From an uncultured Oscillospiraceae bacterium (GTDB taxonomy: Bacteria > Bacillota > Clostridia > Oscillospirales > Oscillospiraceae), in contig CALXDJ010000016.1 in the NCBI GenBank assembly GCA_944387035.1, positions 1-44,935 on the forward strand: a stretch of DNA of 44,935 nucleotides. Direction: 5' to 3'. The position numbers and the translations under genes are program-made. Shown in pieces: positions 7,575 through 14,947 of this stretch. How positions within the stretch are numbered: position 1 is the stretch's first letter; each line of letters opens with the position of its first letter. The notes under the pieces are model-generated. The model ran no database searches. It saw nothing but the letters and a program-made list of their open reading frames with translations, and was not told the origin of the DNA.

Positions 7575-8378
7575 TTATGACAATGCCGTGATGTCTGCCT
7601 GAAGCAGATCCCGGGCCGTGAGTGTATAGGCGGCGTCCATCAAGGCCGCCCGGAAGGAGCCCGGTCCCCGTCCGCCGGCTTGCGCCTGAGCCCGGGCGGA
7701 GCAGCACTTCCAAAAGGCAGAGGCCAGAACGGCCGCCTCTTCCGGTTCTGCCACAGCGGCAAAGGCACCGCAGAGGACGGAGAGCATGCAGCCGGTGCCG
7801 GTGACAAAGGGCATGAGGTCGCTGCCGCCCCGGACCCGCCAAAGATGGTCGCCGGAGGCAATGACGTCCTCCGGACCGGACAGCAGCACTAGGGTCCGCC
7901 TCTGCCGGGCCAGAGCGGCGGCTGCCTGCAGCCGCGCCTCCTCCGGGGCGCCGGCGGGCGTGTCCACCCCCTGTTCCCCGCCCTCCAGCTGCAGCAGCGC
8001 CCGGGCCTCTCCCAGATTCACCCGCAGAATGGACGGGGTGAAGAGATGGAGCATCCCCTGGATGCTCTGCAAGCGCCAGCGGCTGGCCCCGATTCCCACG
8101 GGGTCCAGCACCGTGGGATGCCCCAGGGCGGAGGCGGCGCGTCCGCAGGCCAGGCACAGCCGGAATTTCTCGTCATCCGGCGTGCCGGTGTTGAGGACGG
8201 AAGCCGCAGACGCGGCGGTGATTTCCTCCGCCTCCGGCAGGGCCTGGGCCATGATGGGACTGGCCCCGGCGGCCAGCAGCAGATTGGCGCAGTCGTTGGC
8301 GGTGACCAGATTGGAAATGCAGTGAATCAGGGGACGGCGGGCACGCAGGGTGTCCAGCCGGGTAACGTCAGGCATCAT
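7575..8378 (-). CDS. thiM: Hydroxyethylthiazole kinase
   Basis: A 267-residue kinase of the ribokinase-like fold that phosphorylates 4-methyl-5-(2-hydroxyethyl)thiazole with ATP, the thiazole salvage step of thiamine synthesis. Motifs are PLIHCISNLVTANDCAN at the N-terminus, VLDPVGIGAS in the middle and the anion-hole/nucleotide loop FVTGTGCMLS (G194-C197, with C197 in the expected active-site position). The ATG follows GGAGGAATCC. It lies 24 bases after thiW, so the two form one TPP-controlled operon. Its product is used by ThiE, encoded on the opposite strand about 1.2 kb away. Confidence 0.94.
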   Translation of the reverse strand: MMPDVTRLDTLRARRPLIHCISNLVTANDCANLLLAAGASPIMAQALPEAEEITAASAASVLNTGTPDDEKFRLCLACGRAASALGHPTVLDPVGIGASRWRLQSIQGMLHLFTPSILRVNLGEARALLQLEGGEQGVDTPAGAPEEARLQAAAALARQRRTLVLLSGPEDVIASGDHLWRVRGGSDLMPFVTGTGCMLSVLCGAFAAVAEPEEAAVLASAFWKCCSARAQAQAGGRGPGSFRAALMDAAYTLTARDLLQADITALS

Positions 8379-8402
8379 GGGGATTCCTCCGAACAGCGGA
8401 GG

Positions 8403-8915
8403 TCAGATGGCCGTCCGCATGGATTTCATGGCGCCGCTGCGCTCCAGGGAGAATACCAGGATACCCGCCAGCACAGACCCGCCTACCGTAGACACCAGGA
8501 ACGGCACCACATAGGCATAGAACGCGATGCTGCCGGCCTCCACGCCCATAAAGGCCACGGCAATGGGATAGGACAGCAGTCCCCCGATGATGCCGGTGCC
8601 GAAGACCTCGGCGCACAGCGTCGCGGGGAGATTGCGGGTCTTTTTGTACATCAGGCCGCACAGCAGCGCGCCGCACATGCTGCCGGGGAAAGCCAGCAGG
8701 CTTCCCAGGCCCAGCAGGTTGCGCAGAAGGCTGGCAGCAAAGGCAGCGGCCACGCCGTAGCCCGGCCCCAGCAGCACGGCGCACAAAATGTTCACCATGT
8801 GCTGCACCGGTGCGCATTTACTGGAAAACACGGGGAAGGAAAAGGTACTGCCCACCACGGCCACAGCCACCAGCAGACCGGCCAGAGTGACTTTTCTTGC
8901 AAAATGTTCTTTCAT
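8403..8915 (-). CDS. thiW: ThiW, thiazole-specific ECF transporter S component
   Basis: A 170-residue integral membrane protein with about five hydrophobic segments. FSFPVFSSKCAPVQHMVN, LLGPGYGVAAAFAASLLRN and GSLLAFPGSMCGALLCG are characteristic of ThiW. It is the substrate-binding S unit of an energy-coupling-factor importer, which takes up the thiazole precursor of thiamine; the shared EcfAT module is not in this window. I chose the ATG at 8915 with AAAGGAGT upstream; the longer open frame covers the leader RNA and is not coding. It is followed by thiM and lies behind a long leader with a TPP riboswitch, a terminator and a diverged TPP-like element. Confidence 0.9.
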   Translation of the reverse strand: MKEHFARKVTLAGLLVAVAVVGSTFSFPVFSSKCAPVQHMVNILCAVLLGPGYGVAAAFAASLLRNLLGLGSLLAFPGSMCGALLCGLMYKKTRNLPATLCAEVFGTGIIGGLLSYPIAVAFMGVEAGSIAFYAYVVPFLVSTVGGSVLAGILVFSLERSGAMKSMRTAI

Positions 8916-8968
8916 GATCAAGGACTCCTTTGAAAAGATCGGATTGGCAGGGAGAAAACGACGGATTA

Positions 8969-9077
8969 CAGCGTCTTCCCCTTGCATGGCAAGGCGGCGG
9001 ACCCACTGGTCCGCCCGGAAAAATCGGTCGAGGCTTCCTGGCCTCCTCTCACGCCGGAACACGGCTTCCCATCGCTG
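8969..9077 (-). promoter_or_regulatory. Diverged TPP-riboswitch-like element directly before thiW
   Basis: Read on the minus strand from 9077 to 8969, the segment keeps the order of a TPP aptamer: outer stem CAGCG/CGCTG (9077-9073 with 8973-8969), GGGAAGCC, a short loop, GGC, then TGAGAGGAGGCC and CCTCGACC, then ACC..GGGT, TGCC and GGGGAAG. The 5' (pyrimidine-sensor) half is close to the intact copies nearby. In the 3' half the CTGAT and GCGTAGGGA-type residues that hold the pyrophosphate are changed, and an 8-bp hairpin GGCGGACC/GGTCCGCC (8996-9015) is present instead. It may be a decayed duplicate or an aptamer with altered binding. This is inference from alignment by eye. Confidence 0.5.
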
Positions 9078-9177
9078 CATCATTGGCCCGAACCCAGGGC
9101 GCTCCCCCTCGGTCCGCTCCCGGCTATGGCCGGGGCGCCATGGTCGTGTGCGCTCCCCCTCTCTTTCCAAAGTGTAC

Positions 9178-9208
9178 AAAAAAACAGCGGACCCCATGGG
9201 GGTACCGC
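9178..9208 (-). terminator. Riboswitch-controlled terminator of the thiW-thiM leader
   Basis: On the minus strand GCGG-CCCC and GGGG-CCGC (9208-9198 with 9195-9187, small internal bulges) form a hairpin that runs into TG and TTTTTTT (9184-9178). It lies about 20 bases after the TPP aptamer, the position of an expression platform acting by premature termination. Confidence 0.85.
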
Positions 9209-9228
9209 CGAATTGGAACAACCAGATG

Positions 9229-9306
9229 ACTTCCTACGGTGGCATGACCCACATCAGGTAAAAGGGTCGAAGCAACAGCTTCCTCTCAGCCGCGGACGGC
9301 TCCCCT
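9229..9306 (-). promoter_or_regulatory. TPP riboswitch controlling thiW-thiM
   Basis: On the minus strand the segment contains GGGGAGCC, GGCTGAGAGGA, TCGACCC, ACCTGAT, GGGTCATGCC and CCGTAGGAAG in the order of the thi-box. Both the HMP-binding (CTGAGA) and pyrophosphate-binding (ACCTGAT, ATGCC, GTAGG) parts are intact. An intrinsic terminator follows at once, so bound TPP should stop transcription before thiW. Confidence 0.95.
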
Positions 9307-9318
9307 GTTTTTCGCTGT

Positions 9319-9347
9319 ATTATGGCATCAAACGAAAAAAATGTCAA
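9319..9347 (-). promoter_or_regulatory. Promoter of the thiW-thiM leader
   Basis: On the minus strand TTGACA (9347-9342), 17 bases, CATAAT (9324-9319). It starts transcription a few bases before the TPP riboswitch. Confidence 0.8.
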
Positions 9348-9355
9348 GAGGAGGG

Positions 9356-9384
9356 TTGCAAAACAGACAAAAGGGGCGTATCAT
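9356..9384 (+). promoter_or_regulatory. Promoter of the thiE-thiD-cytX leader
   Basis: TTGCAA (9356-9361), 17 bases, TATCAT (9379-9384). Its -35 box lies 8 bases from the -35 box of the divergent thiW promoter. Confidence 0.75.
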
Positions 9385-9393
9385 AAGCCCAAC

Positions 9394-9481
9394 AAGAGGG
9401 GAGTCCGCTGGCGCGGGCTGAGAGGAGGCCGCAAGACCTCGACCCGGAACCTGATTTGGGTCATGCCAACGTAGGGAGATA
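9394..9481 (+). promoter_or_regulatory. TPP riboswitch controlling thiE-thiD-cytX
   Basis: GGGGAGTCC, GGGCTGAGAGGAGGCC, CCTCGACCC, AACCTGATTTGGGTCATGCC and AACGTAGGGAGA appear in thi-box order with all ligand-contacting parts. A terminator follows directly, giving TPP-dependent premature termination. Confidence 0.96.
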
Positions 9482-9482
9482 C

Positions 9483-9530
9483 GCCGCAGACAGACACCCA
9501 TTTCATGTTTGTCTGCGGCTTTTTATTTTT
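9483..9530 (+). terminator. Riboswitch-controlled terminator before thiE
   Basis: A 13-bp stem GCCGCAGACAGAC / GTTTGTCTGCGGC (9483-9495 with 9507-9519) followed by TTTTTATTTTT. It overlaps the end of the TPP riboswitch and precedes the thiE RBS. Confidence 0.92.
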
Positions 9531-9550
9531 GCAAAGCGGGAGGAACCCAT

Positions 9551-10192
9551 ATGAAACTCACACCCAGCATGCTGCGGCTTTACGCGGTGACGGACCGGAG
9601 CTGGTCCGCCGACGAGGCGGATTTCTGGCGGCGGGTATCCGAGGCCATGGAGGGCGGCGCGCAGGTTGTGCAGCTGCGGGAAAAGCATCTTTCCCATGAA
9701 GCAATGCTCCGGGCGGCGGAGCGGTTTGTGGCGCTGTGCCGCAAATGCGGCGCGGTGAGCATCATCAACGATGATGTGGAAGCGGCGGTGGCCAGCGGCG
9801 CCGACGGTGTCCACGTGGGCCAGGAGGATCTGGAGGCGGGCCGCGCCCGGGCGCTGCTGGGGCCGGACAAGCTCATCGGCGTCTCGGCCCACAATGTGGA
9901 GGAGGCTCTGGCCGCCCAGGCGGCGGGAGCGGATTATCTGGGCGTGGGCGCGGCCTTTGTGACGGGCACCAAGTCCGATGCCGCCCCCATCAGCCGGGAG
10001 ACGATCCGGGCCATTACGCAGGCGGTGGACATCCCTGTGGTGGCCATCGGCGGCATCGGGCCGGAGAATATCCTGGACCTGGCGGGCTGCGGCCTGGACG
10101 GTGTGGCGGTGGTTTCCGCCCTCTTCGCCCGGGAGGACACTGCGCAAGCCGCCCGGCAGATGCGGGCGCTGGCGGAGCAGATCGCCCGCTGA
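9551..10192 (+). CDS. thiE: Thiamine-phosphate synthase
   Basis: A 213-residue TIM-barrel enzyme that joins HMP-pyrophosphate and thiazole phosphate to thiamine phosphate. Signature segments are LYAVTD, VVQLREKHL, IINDDVEAA, GVHVGQEDL, DYLGVGAAFVTGTK and VVAIGGIGPEN near the phosphate-binding end of the barrel. I chose ATG 9551 with GGGAGGAACC upstream; a longer frame from 9509 starts inside the terminator hairpin. It is first gene after the plus-strand TPP riboswitch and is followed by thiD. Confidence 0.95.
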   Translation: MKLTPSMLRLYAVTDRSWSADEADFWRRVSEAMEGGAQVVQLREKHLSHEAMLRAAERFVALCRKCGAVSIINDDVEAAVASGADGVHVGQEDLEAGRARALLGPDKLIGVSAHNVEEALAAQAAGADYLGVGAAFVTGTKSDAAPISRETIRAITQAVDIPVVAIGGIGPENILDLAGCGLDGVAVVSALFAREDTAQAARQMRALAEQIAR

Positions 10193-10205
10193 TTTTCTGC
10201 GGAAC

Positions 10206-10224
10206 AGCGGCTGCGGCCGCTTTT
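10206..10224 (+). other. Small intra-operon hairpin between thiE and thiD
   Basis: AGCGGC-TGCG-GCCGCT followed by TTTT (10206-10224). It could cause partial termination or mark RNA processing. The rest of the 105-base thiE-thiD gap shows no ORF. Confidence 0.35.
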
Positions 10225-10297
10225 CCGGCGGTACATTGGGGGCACCACCTTGTATCGCCTAATAAAACTGTGCTGTCAAACGAGAAAGGAGAACCAC

Positions 10298-11107
10298 ATG
10301 AAAACAGCATTGACCATTGCTGGAAGCGATTCCAGCGGAGGCGCCGGCATCCAGGCAGATCTCAAGACCATGACCCTCAACGGCGTATTTGCCATGAGCG
10401 CCGTCACGGCCCTGACTGCCCAGAACACCACCGGCGTCACAGACATTCTGGAAGCCACCCCGGCCTTTTTGGAGGCGGAGCTGGACGCGGTATTCACCGA
10501 CATCTTCCCCGATGCGGTGAAGATCGGCATGGTTTCCTCCGGGGAGCTGATTACCGTCATTGCCCGGAAGCTGCGCCAGTACGGCGCCCGCCACATTGTA
10601 GTGGACCCGGTGATGGTGGCCACCTCCGGAGCAAAGCTTTTGCGGGACGAGGCCCGGACTGTGCTGATGGAGGAACTGCTGCCCCTGGCGGAGGTGGTGA
10701 CGCCCAATATCCCCGAGGCGGAGCTGCTCTCCGGCCGGCCCATTGCCACCCCGGCGGATATGGAGGCCGCGGCGGCGGATATCGGCACGCGGTATGGCTG
10801 CGCCGTGCTGTGCAAGGGCGGCCATCAGCTCAACGACGCCAACGACCTTCTGTGGAAAAACGGGACGCTGCGCTGGTTCAACGGCCGGCGGATCGACAAT
10901 CCCAACACCCACGGCACGGGCTGCACCCTCTCCAGCGCCATTGCGGCGAATCTGGCCAAGGGCTTCGACCTGGAGACGTCGGTGGAGATGGCCAAGACGT
11001 ATCTCTCCGGCGCCCTGGCGGCAGGGCTGGATCTGGGACACGGCTCCGGCCCCATGGACCACGCCTTTGACATCAAGCCCCAGTACCGTCAGGAGGCACA
11101 GGCATGA
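10298..11107 (+). CDS. thiD: Hydroxymethylpyrimidine/phosphomethylpyrimidine kinase
   Basis: A 269-residue ribokinase-fold enzyme that phosphorylates HMP twice to HMP-pyrophosphate. Diagnostic parts are the N-terminal LTIAGSDSSGGAGIQADLKT, the VVDPVMVATSGAKLL segment and the anion hole NTHGTGCTLSSAIAANLA. ATG 10298 follows AAAGGAG. The stop overlaps the cytX start (ATGA), so translation of the transporter is probably coupled to it. It works with CytX (substrate uptake) and ThiE (product use). Confidence 0.95.
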   Translation: MKTALTIAGSDSSGGAGIQADLKTMTLNGVFAMSAVTALTAQNTTGVTDILEATPAFLEAELDAVFTDIFPDAVKIGMVSSGELITVIARKLRQYGARHIVVDPVMVATSGAKLLRDEARTVLMEELLPLAEVVTPNIPEAELLSGRPIATPADMEAAAADIGTRYGCAVLCKGGHQLNDANDLLWKNGTLRWFNGRRIDNPNTHGTGCTLSSAIAANLAKGFDLETSVEMAKTYLSGALAAGLDLGHGSGPMDHAFDIKPQYRQEAQA

Positions 11108-12282
11108 AAAAGACCTCCACGTTTCAGATGAGCCTGATCTGGTTCGGTGCGGGCGTCTCCCTGGCGGAGATCCTGACGGGCACCTCCTTTGCCGCCCTGG
11201 GCATGGCCCGCGGCCTGGCGGCGATCCTTCTGGGCCATGTGATCGGCTGCACGCTGTTCTTCCTGGCGGGCCTCATCGGCGGCCGCACCGGCCGCAGCGC
11301 CATGGAGGCGGTAAAGATGTCCTTCGGCCAGAAGGGCGGACTGCTCTTTGCGTTTTTGAATGTTTTGCAGCTGGTGGGCTGGACGGCCATCATGATCTAT
11401 GACGGCGCCCTGGCCATCGGCAGGATTTTTGACGGCGGACACTGGATCTGGTGCCTGGTCATCGGCGGACTCATTGTGGTGTGGATCCTGGTGGGCATCA
11501 CGAATCTGGGCGTCATCAACAAGGTGGCCATGGCGGCGCTCTTTGTGCTCACGCTGGTGCTGTGCAAGGTGATCTTCTTCTCCGGCGCGTCGGCAGGCGC
11601 CGCCCAGGGGGAGGCCATGAGCTTCGGCGCCGCGGTGGAACTGGCCGTGGCGATGCCGCTGAGCTGGCTGCCTCTGATTTCCGATTATACCCGGGAGGCG
11701 GAAAAGCCCTTCCAGGCCACCCTGGCCAGCACCGTGACCTACGGTGTGGTGTCGTGCTGGATGTACATCATCGGTATGGGCGCGGCCCTCTATACCGGGG
11801 AGAGCGACATTGCCGTGATCATGGTCAAGGCGGGCCTGGGCCTGGCGGCTCTGGTCATTCTGGTGCTCTCCACGGTGACGACCACCTTCCTGGACGCCTG
11901 GTCTGCCGGTATTTCCGCGGAGTCCCTCAGCGCCAAATGCAGCGGCAAGTGGACGGCAGTGGTGGTGAGCATTGTGGGCACGGCGGCGGCCATCCTCTTC
12001 CCCATGGATGATATCACAGGCTTTTTGTATCTGATCGGTTCCGTGTTTGCCCCCATGATTGCCGTGCAGATCGCGGATCATTTCCTGCTGCACCGGGACC
12101 GCTTTTCCATTGCTCTGGATGGACGGAATCTGGTGATCTGGCTCATCGGCTTCATTCTCTACCGGCTGTTGATGTATGTGGACATTCCCGTGGGCTATAC
12201 CCTGGTGGACATGCTCATTACGGCGGCACTGTGCGTGGCGGCAGACCGCCTGTCCCGGCAATTCCGGCCGGCTCATTCATAA
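11104..12282 (+). CDS. cytX: CytX, putative hydroxymethylpyrimidine permease
   Basis: A 392-residue transporter of the nucleobase-cation-symport-1 (cytosine permease) family with about twelve hydrophobic segments. MSLIWFGAGVSLAEILTG at the N-terminus, GHVIGCTLFFLAGLIGGRTG and the later WLPLISDYTREAEKP are typical of this family's core helices and helix 6 loop. CytX members are found in TPP-riboswitch operons and are thought to import HMP; the position directly after thiD with a 4-base overlap supports that. The substrate is inferred from context, not from the sequence alone. Confidence 0.9.
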   Translation: MKKTSTFQMSLIWFGAGVSLAEILTGTSFAALGMARGLAAILLGHVIGCTLFFLAGLIGGRTGRSAMEAVKMSFGQKGGLLFAFLNVLQLVGWTAIMIYDGALAIGRIFDGGHWIWCLVIGGLIVVWILVGITNLGVINKVAMAALFVLTLVLCKVIFFSGASAGAAQGEAMSFGAAVELAVAMPLSWLPLISDYTREAEKPFQATLASTVTYGVVSCWMYIIGMGAALYTGESDIAVIMVKAGLGLAALVILVLSTVTTTFLDAWSAGISAESLSAKCSGKWTAVVVSIVGTAAAILFPMDDITGFLYLIGSVFAPMIAVQIADHFLLHRDRFSIALDGRNLVIWLIGFILYRLLMYVDIPVGYTLVDMLITAALCVAADRLSRQFRPAHS

Positions 12283-12321
12283 CAAAACCGGAGCGGCACA
12301 TGTGTGCCGCTCCGGTTTTGT
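12282..12321 (+). terminator. Terminator of the thiE-thiD-cytX operon
   Basis: Near-perfect 19-bp inverted repeat ACAAAACCGGAGCGGCACA / TGTGCCGCTCCGGTTTTGT, starting at the cytX stop codon and ending in TTTTGTCTT. Confidence 0.9.
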
Positions 12322-12381
12322 CTTAGCTCTTTTGTGAATTTTCCTAACTTTGGGCAGGAAAATGAGGAAAATTTTTACGGA

Positions 12382-12406
12382 AACGGGGCGAAACCGCCCC
12401 GTTCTT
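12382..12406 (+). other. Hairpin in the leader of the export operon
   Basis: AACGGGGCG-AAAC-CGCCCCGTT followed by CTTT (12382-12406), about 80 bases before the adaptor gene. It may be a second terminator for upstream reads or an attenuator. No clear promoter is visible in 12322-12482. Confidence 0.4.
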
Positions 12407-12482
12407 TCAGGTCCATTTTAGCTTCCTCGGTTATGCTCAATGTGGATTCTGGGAATACCCCCACAGAAAGGAATTGCGAGCG

Positions 12483-14207
12483 ATGAACGAACAATTGCTG
12501 GAACCACAGTCCGATAATCGGATGGAAGAAACGGCGGAAAAACGCCGGTTGAAATTGCGCAATCCCCTGAAGGGACTGCGTGGAAAGAAAAAACGCTGGT
12601 TATTGCTGCTGGTGGTGATTGCACTGGCCGGCGGCGCGGTGACGGTGCGGCTGCTGTCCAAGCCGCAGACGGCTTCGGCAGTCACCAGCTATCAGGAGGA
12701 AGAGATATCCCAGCGGGATATCGTCAACTCCCTCAGCTCCAGCGGTACGCTGCAGCCGGCAGACTCCTACACGGTTTCCACTCTGGTGTCCGGAGAAATC
12801 CTCAGCGATACCTTTGAGGAAGGAGACCTGGTGGAAGAGGGCCAGCTGCTCTATACGCTGGATTCTTCCGATGCCTCCACCAGCCAGAGCCAGGCGCGAA
12901 ACAGCTATGCACAGGCGCAAAAGAGCTATTCGCAGGCGGTGAAAGCCAAGTACCCCACTGCGGATCTCACCGGCACGGTCAGCGAAGTGTATGTGAAAAA
13001 CGGAGACACGGTCAACGCCGGTACGGAGCTGCTGACCATTGTGGGGGACAATAACCTCTATATCAACTTCCTCTTTACTTACGCCGATACCTCTGATTTT
13101 TACGTGGGTCAGACGGCCACCATCTTCATCAACGGGATGGCCGGCACCATCACGGGTACGGTAACGGCGGTGTCCAGCGGTTCTACCGCTTCCGATACCG
13201 GCAAGATGATTACCACCGTTCGGGTCAAGGCGCAAAATCCGGGACTGGTGACGTCTGCTTATACGGCCAGCGCCGTCATCGGCAGCTATTCCAGCTACGG
13301 CAATGTCTCCATTGAGATGGGAGAATCCAGCACCATTACCGCTGAGACTTCCGGCAAGGTGACCGGCATGAACTGGCTGGCCGGCGACGCTATCTCCAGC
13401 GGAGACCAGATCTGCACCATTACCGGTGACAGTGTGGATAATCAGATTGACAATGCCCAGCTGAGCCTGGACAATGCCCAGACCTCTCTGGAAAACGCCC
13501 AGGAAAAGCTGGAAGACTATCAGATCACGGCGCCCATCTCCGGCACGGTGGTGACCAAGACCGCCAAGGCCGGCGACAAGATTGAAGGCGGTTCCACCGG
13601 CACGCTGTGCACGATCTACGACCTGAGCTATCTGGAAATGACCATGAACATCGACGAGCTGGATATCGGCAAGGTGGAAGTGGGCCAGACGGTGGAGATC
13701 ACGGCCGATGCCGTGGAGGGCCAGACCTATACCGGCGTGGTGACCAAGGTCTCCGTGGCGGGCACCACCACCGGCGGCATTACCACCTATCCCGTTACGG
13801 TCCGCATTGACGAGACCGACGGCCTGCTGCCCGGCATGAACGTGGATGCCGAGATTGTGCTCGAACAGGAGAGCGGCGTGCTGGCGGTGCCCAGTGCTGC
13901 GGTCAACCGCGGCAACACCGTGCTCATTACCGCTGACTCCCCCAGCGCGGTCAATGCTCTGGACCAGGAAGCCCCGGAGGGCTATGTATATGTAGAGGTG
14001 GAAGTGGGCATCAGCGACGAGAGCTATACCCAGATTCTCTCCGGACTGCAGGAAGGTGATAAGGTAGCCTATCTGCCCACCTCCTCCGGCGGTGAAATGG
14101 GCATGGCCATGACCATGATGCCCGGCGGCATGAGCGGCGGCATGGCCAGCGGCGGTATGCCCAGCGGCGGCATGAGCGGTGGTCCCGGCGGCCGGGGAGG
14201 CATGTAA
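12483..14207 (+). CDS. MacA-like periplasmic-adaptor (HlyD/MFP) subunit of an ABC exporter
   Basis: A 574-residue membrane-fusion protein. A basic cytoplasmic N-terminus precedes one membrane segment (about 41-60, LLLLVVIALAGG). The extracellular part has lipoyl/biotinyl-like halves (VVEEGQLLYTLDSSD-type and DYQITAPISGTVV), a short coiled region rich in NAQ/LENAQ repeats (about 320-350) and beta-barrel domains. In Gram-positives these adaptors assist MacB-type transporters exporting peptides or drugs. The last 36 residues are unusual: ten Met separated by Gly/Ser. ATG 12483 follows AGAAAGGAA. The stop overlaps the ATPase start by one base (TAATG). Confidence 0.87.
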   Translation: MNEQLLEPQSDNRMEETAEKRRLKLRNPLKGLRGKKKRWLLLLVVIALAGGAVTVRLLSKPQTASAVTSYQEEEISQRDIVNSLSSSGTLQPADSYTVSTLVSGEILSDTFEEGDLVEEGQLLYTLDSSDASTSQSQARNSYAQAQKSYSQAVKAKYPTADLTGTVSEVYVKNGDTVNAGTELLTIVGDNNLYINFLFTYADTSDFYVGQTATIFINGMAGTITGTVTAVSSGSTASDTGKMITTVRVKAQNPGLVTSAYTASAVIGSYSSYGNVSIEMGESSTITAETSGKVTGMNWLAGDAISSGDQICTITGDSVDNQIDNAQLSLDNAQTSLENAQEKLEDYQITAPISGTVVTKTAKAGDKIEGGSTGTLCTIYDLSYLEMTMNIDELDIGKVEVGQTVEITADAVEGQTYTGVVTKVSVAGTTTGGITTYPVTVRIDETDGLLPGMNVDAEIVLEQESGVLAVPSAAVNRGNTVLITADSPSAVNALDQEAPEGYVYVEVEVGISDESYTQILSGLQEGDKVAYLPTSSGGEMGMAMTMMPGGMSGGMASGGMPSGGMSGGPGGRGGM

Positions 14208-14947
14208 TGGGAGCCCTCATTGAATTCCGCGACGTATGCAAGTTCTATCAGATGGGGGATACCACCGTCAAGGCGGCCAATCACATCTCGTTTCAGATTC
14301 AAAAGGGCGAGTTTGTGGCCATTGTGGGCCAGTCCGGTTCCGGCAAGTCCACCTGTATGAATATCATCGGATGCCTGGATGTCCCCACTTCCGGCGCCTA
14401 TTTGCTGGACGGACAGGATGTGGGACAAATGAACAAGAACCAGCTGGCGGAGATCCGCAACAAAATGCTGGGCTTCATCTTTCAGCAGTATAACCTCCTG
14501 CCCAAGCTCACGCTGCTGGAAAATGTGGAAGTGCCTCTGATGTATGCGGGAATGCCCCGCTCCGAACGCCATGAACGGGCCAAGATTGCACTGGAAATGG
14601 TGGGCCTTGGCAATAAGCTCCGCCACAAGCCGGCCCAGCTCTCCGGCGGCCAGCAGCAGCGGGTATCCATTGCCCGGGCCCTGGCGGGCGATCCGGCGGT
14701 GATTCTGGCTGACGAGCCCACCGGCGCACTGGATTCTCACACCGGCCGGGAAGTGCTCACCATGCTCCAGCAGCTCCACGCCGCGGGCAATACCGTGGTG
14801 CTCATCACCCACGATAACTCCATCGCCGTGCAGGCGCAGCGGATTATCCGCCTGGAGGATGGGCAGGTGATCTACGACGGCGACGCCAGCGCGCCGGAGG
14901 CCGTGGTTCGGCCCGATGCCGCCGGGAAGGGAGGAATGGGACTGTGA
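14207..14947 (+). CDS. MacB-type ABC transporter ATP-binding protein
   Basis: A 246-residue ATPase of the LolD/MacB/FtsE group. Walker [10 protein letters not shown] (41-49), Q-loop [10 protein letters not shown] (90-99), signature LSGGQQQR (145-152), Walker [13 protein letters not shown] (165-176) and switch His in LITHD are all intact. It powers the membrane protein encoded next. It overlaps the adaptor gene by one base and the permease gene by four (GTGA), which indicates tight translational coupling of the three-gene exporter. Confidence 0.94.
   Translation: MGALIEFRDVCKFYQMGDTTVKAANHISFQIQKGEFVAIVGQSGSGKSTCMNIIGCLDVPTSGAYLLDGQDVGQMNKNQLAEIRNKMLGFIFQQYNLLPKLTLLENVEVPLMYAGMPRSERHERAKIALEMVGLGNKLRHKPAQLSGGQQQRVSIARALAGDPAVILADEPTGALDSHTGREVLTMLQQLHAAGNTVVLITHDNSIAVQAQRIIRLEDGQVIYDGDASAPEAVVRPDAAGKGGMGL

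Noticed and set aside
8930-9229. Plus- and minus-strand open frames across the thiW leader
   Set aside because: They overlap the riboswitch, the terminator and the diverged aptamer-like element, have no RBS and encode unnatural Arg/Pro-rich peptides.
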